DNA of 7,327 nucleotides from Thermoplasmatales archaeon (lineage in GTDB: Archaea; Thermoplasmatota; Thermoplasmata; Thermoplasmatales; GCA-001856825): NCBI GenBank assembly GCA_014874235.1, contig JACWAC010000056.1, forward strand, positions 1-7,327. Direction: 5' to 3'. The notes below the pieces were generated by a model that made no database searches, had not been told where the DNA came from, and saw only the letters and a program-made list of their open reading frames with translations. Below are positions 6,385-7,327 of the stretch, one piece after another. How positions within the stretch are numbered: position 1 is the stretch's first letter; each line of letters begins with the position of its first letter. Made by a program: the position numbers and the translations under genes.

Positions 6385-6907
6385 ATTTCGTATCGATATC
6401 ACTCAATTCGAGGAATTTCTGTATGATTCTTGCAGTGAGCCCCCAAACAATTCCCTCGTTGATTTTGAACGATTTTTCATTTTCTTCGTCAAATTTGTGC
6501 AAATCAGATAGTTGGACCCATAAGAGATACTCCGTTTCCCCTGAGGGAACCAACTGAACGGGTTCGGGTATTTCAAACACGTAGGTGTGCACCTCTAGAT
6601 TCAGGCGATTCCGCGGAACGAAGGGTCCAAAGTGCCCCAAATATTTCGCATTCCTCTTGAGATCTATTCCGGTCTCTTCCAACGTCTCTCTTATCGCCGT
6701 TTCTCTCAAGATGCTGTCCTCTTTAGAGTAGTGCCCGCCAGGAAGTGAAAACTGTCCCGACCATGGATCTTCTCGCGTTGAGCTTCTCTTCTCTATCACC
6801 AGACTGTTCTTGCAGAGAACTATCGCTACCGCGGCATATTCCTTGTCGTCTTTCAAGTCCACCATCTCATTATCGTTCCACCATTTGACAGTATCCGGAA
6901 TACGCAT
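6383..6907 (-). CDS. Nudix hydrolase of the CoA pyrophosphatase (NUDT7/8-like) type
   Basis: Nudix enzymes split nucleoside diphosphates linked to another group. This subtype cleaves CoA or acyl-CoA to phosphopantetheine (or its acyl form) and 3',5'-ADP. The segment EKRSSTREDPWSGQFSLPGG (residues 39-58) resembles the subfamily's upstream motif (R-x-DPWSGQ-x-x-LPGG). The Nudix box runs G58 to I81 and ends RETLEETGI, with Glu74, Glu77 and Glu78 as metal ligands. The spacing from Gly58 to Arg73 is one residue longer than the general Nudix consensus, as in CoA-type members. INEGIVWGLTARIIQ (149-163) is a typical subfamily C-terminus. The length is 174 residues, and no membrane or targeting segment is seen. 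ATG 6907 has a TTTAGTAT box about 26 nt upstream, indicating a leaderless mRNA. The adjacent acs gene, which consumes CoA, supports a CoA-related role, but another substrate is possible. Confidence 0.87.
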   Translation of the reverse strand: MRIPDTVKWWNDNEMVDLKDDKEYAAVAIVLCKNSLVIEKRSSTREDPWSGQFSLPGGHYSKEDSILRETAIRETLEETGIDLKRNAKYLGHFGPFVPRNRLNLEVHTYVFEIPEPVQLVPSGETEYLLWVQLSDLHKFDEENEKSFKINEGIVWGLTARIIQKFLELSDIDTK

Positions 6908-7020
6908 TCAAGTGTCATGGAATTGATGATACTAAACTGTAGCGTTCATCCCTTATTCGCTCGCGCTAGATCGTTCAGTCAACTGTTTGTCTAAATTTTG
7001 AGTGACTTTATAGTATCACT

Positions 7021-7044
7021 TCCTTTTTCCAAAGTGAAAAAGGA
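7021..7044. repeat. 9-bp inverted repeat (hairpin) in the lysA upstream region
   Basis: TCCTTTTTC (7021-7029) and GAAAAAGGA (7036-7044) are perfect inverted repeats with a 6-base spacer. A competing shorter pair, TCACTT (7017-7022) with AAGTGA (7032-7037), overlaps it, so two alternative folds are possible. It is far from both flanking starts, so a plain terminator of either gene is unlikely. An operator, or part of a short transcript from the TATA-like box at 7007, is possible. Confidence 0.45.
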
Positions 7045-7081
7045 GAGGTGCGGCAATTTCGGTTATTACCTATCAATCTAA
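7034..7081 (+). CDS. Possible 15-codon leaderless small ORF upstream of lysA
   Basis: GTG at 7034 opens a frame of 15 codons (Lys-Lys-Glu-Arg-Cys-Gly start, two Tyr near the end) stopping at TAA 7079-7081. A TATA-like box TTTATAGT (7007-7014) is centred about 24 nt before the GTG, the same geometry as the real promoters here. The frame overlaps the right arm of the hairpin. At this length it could easily arise by chance, and there is no homology evidence. It might be a leader peptide or part of a small RNA. Confidence 0.15.
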   Translation: MKKERCGNFGYYLSI

Positions 7082-7178
7082 GTATCGCAGTATACCTTTG
7101 AAATTTCTGGCGAAAATCTTGGATGAGCAATATAATTGAATTGGGAGACCTTAAATCATCAATATCTTTAACTCCACC

Positions 7179-7327
7179 ATGAATCCTTTGGACTCCCTCC
7201 AGATTGAAGGGAATTCTGTTTACCTAGAGGAAAAGAAATTATCTGATTTGGCGGGAAAGTATGGTACTCCACTCATAGTCTATTCTTCAAAGAAAATTGA
7301 GGAAAACGTTAACAGGCTTAGGGATGC
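7179..7327 (+). CDS. lysA: Diaminopimelate decarboxylase, N-terminal part (cut by window edge)
   Basis: LysA is a PLP enzyme that decarboxylates meso-diaminopimelate to L-lysine, the last step of the DAP pathway, in the cytoplasm. Only the first 49 codons are present. They show the typical N-terminus: a short strand region with an acidic Leu-rich turn (IEGNSVYLEEKKLSDLA), the conserved Tyr-Gly-Thr-Pro segment (KYGTPLIVYS at 27-36) and the helix that follows (KKIEENVNRLRD). The PLP lysine and substrate residues lie beyond the edge, so activity cannot be judged. Related fold-type III decarboxylases share this start, but the YGTP-hydrophobic-VYS pattern is most typical of LysA. ATG 7179 is fixed by the TATA-like box at 7149-7157 and predicts a leaderless mRNA. 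It is divergent from the Nudix gene. Confidence 0.87.
   Translation, partial: MNPLDSLQIEGNSVYLEEKKLSDLAGKYGTPLIVYSSKKIEENVNRLRD

Larger units (their letters stand above)
6908..7178. promoter_or_regulatory. Divergent intergenic region between the Nudix gene and lysA
   Basis: This is the longest non-coding stretch of the window. At its left end, on the minus strand, TTTAGTAT (6936-6929) serves the Nudix gene. At its right end, on the plus strand, CCTTAAATC (7149-7157) is centred about 26 nt before the lysA ATG. Both predict leaderless mRNAs. Between them are a 9-bp hairpin (7021-7044), a third plus-strand TATA-like box (TTTATAGT, 7007-7014) in front of a 15-codon frame, an 8-bp palindrome GAAATTTC near 7099, and AGTATCGCAGTAT near 7081. 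I see no tRNA or other recognisable RNA. Confidence 0.5.

Noticed and set aside
6908..7178. tRNA, riboswitch or CRISPR repeat in the divergent intergenic region
   Set aside because: No cloverleaf arms, T-loop consensus or regularly spaced repeats can be traced; only one hairpin and short palindromes are visible.

Overview
The window looks like a gene-dense archaeal chromosome segment, most plausibly from the Thermoplasmata or a related euryarchaeal lineage. The evidence is TATA-like boxes centred about 23-31 nt upstream of start codons with almost no leader, GGTGA-type Shine-Dalgarno sequences only at operon-internal genes, two RecA/KaiC-superfamily ATPases, a stand-alone AlaX editing protein, and archaeal-style HIT and GalE-like proteins. 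There is no rRNA, tRNA, CRISPR array or transposon, so the lineage is inferred from gene style only.

Left part (1-1837): a few codons of an undetermined gene at the edge. Next, on the minus strand, is a HIT-family gene broken by a -1 frameshift in an A4 run. A compact bidirectional promoter (about 491-561) drives this gene and a plus-strand pair: an uncharacterised 201-residue protein overlapping alaX, an alanyl-tRNA editing hydrolase.

Middle part (1845-4272): a minus-strand operon in the order GalE-like epimerase, RecA-fold protein with a destroyed Walker A motif, KaiC-like ATPase with an intact Walker A. Both junctions are ATGA stop/start overlaps, so translation is probably coupled. The inactive/active ATPase pair is the most unusual item in the window and may form a heteromeric signalling or regulatory ATPase. 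The operon converges on alaX with only 7 nt between stop codons.

Right part (4391-7327): on the minus strand a Nudix hydrolase of the CoA-pyrophosphatase type is followed by AMP-forming acetyl-CoA synthetase (acs). The acs TATA box abuts and touches the Nudix stop region. Together they suggest acetate activation beside CoA turnover. A 271-bp divergent intergenic region with a 9-bp hairpin separates Nudix from the start of lysA (diaminopimelate decarboxylase), which runs off the right edge.

Nothing here is a defence or mobile system. The points worth following are the degenerate/active ATPase pair, the frameshifted HIT gene, the unknown protein coupled to AlaX, and the hairpin plus tiny leaderless ORF upstream of lysA.
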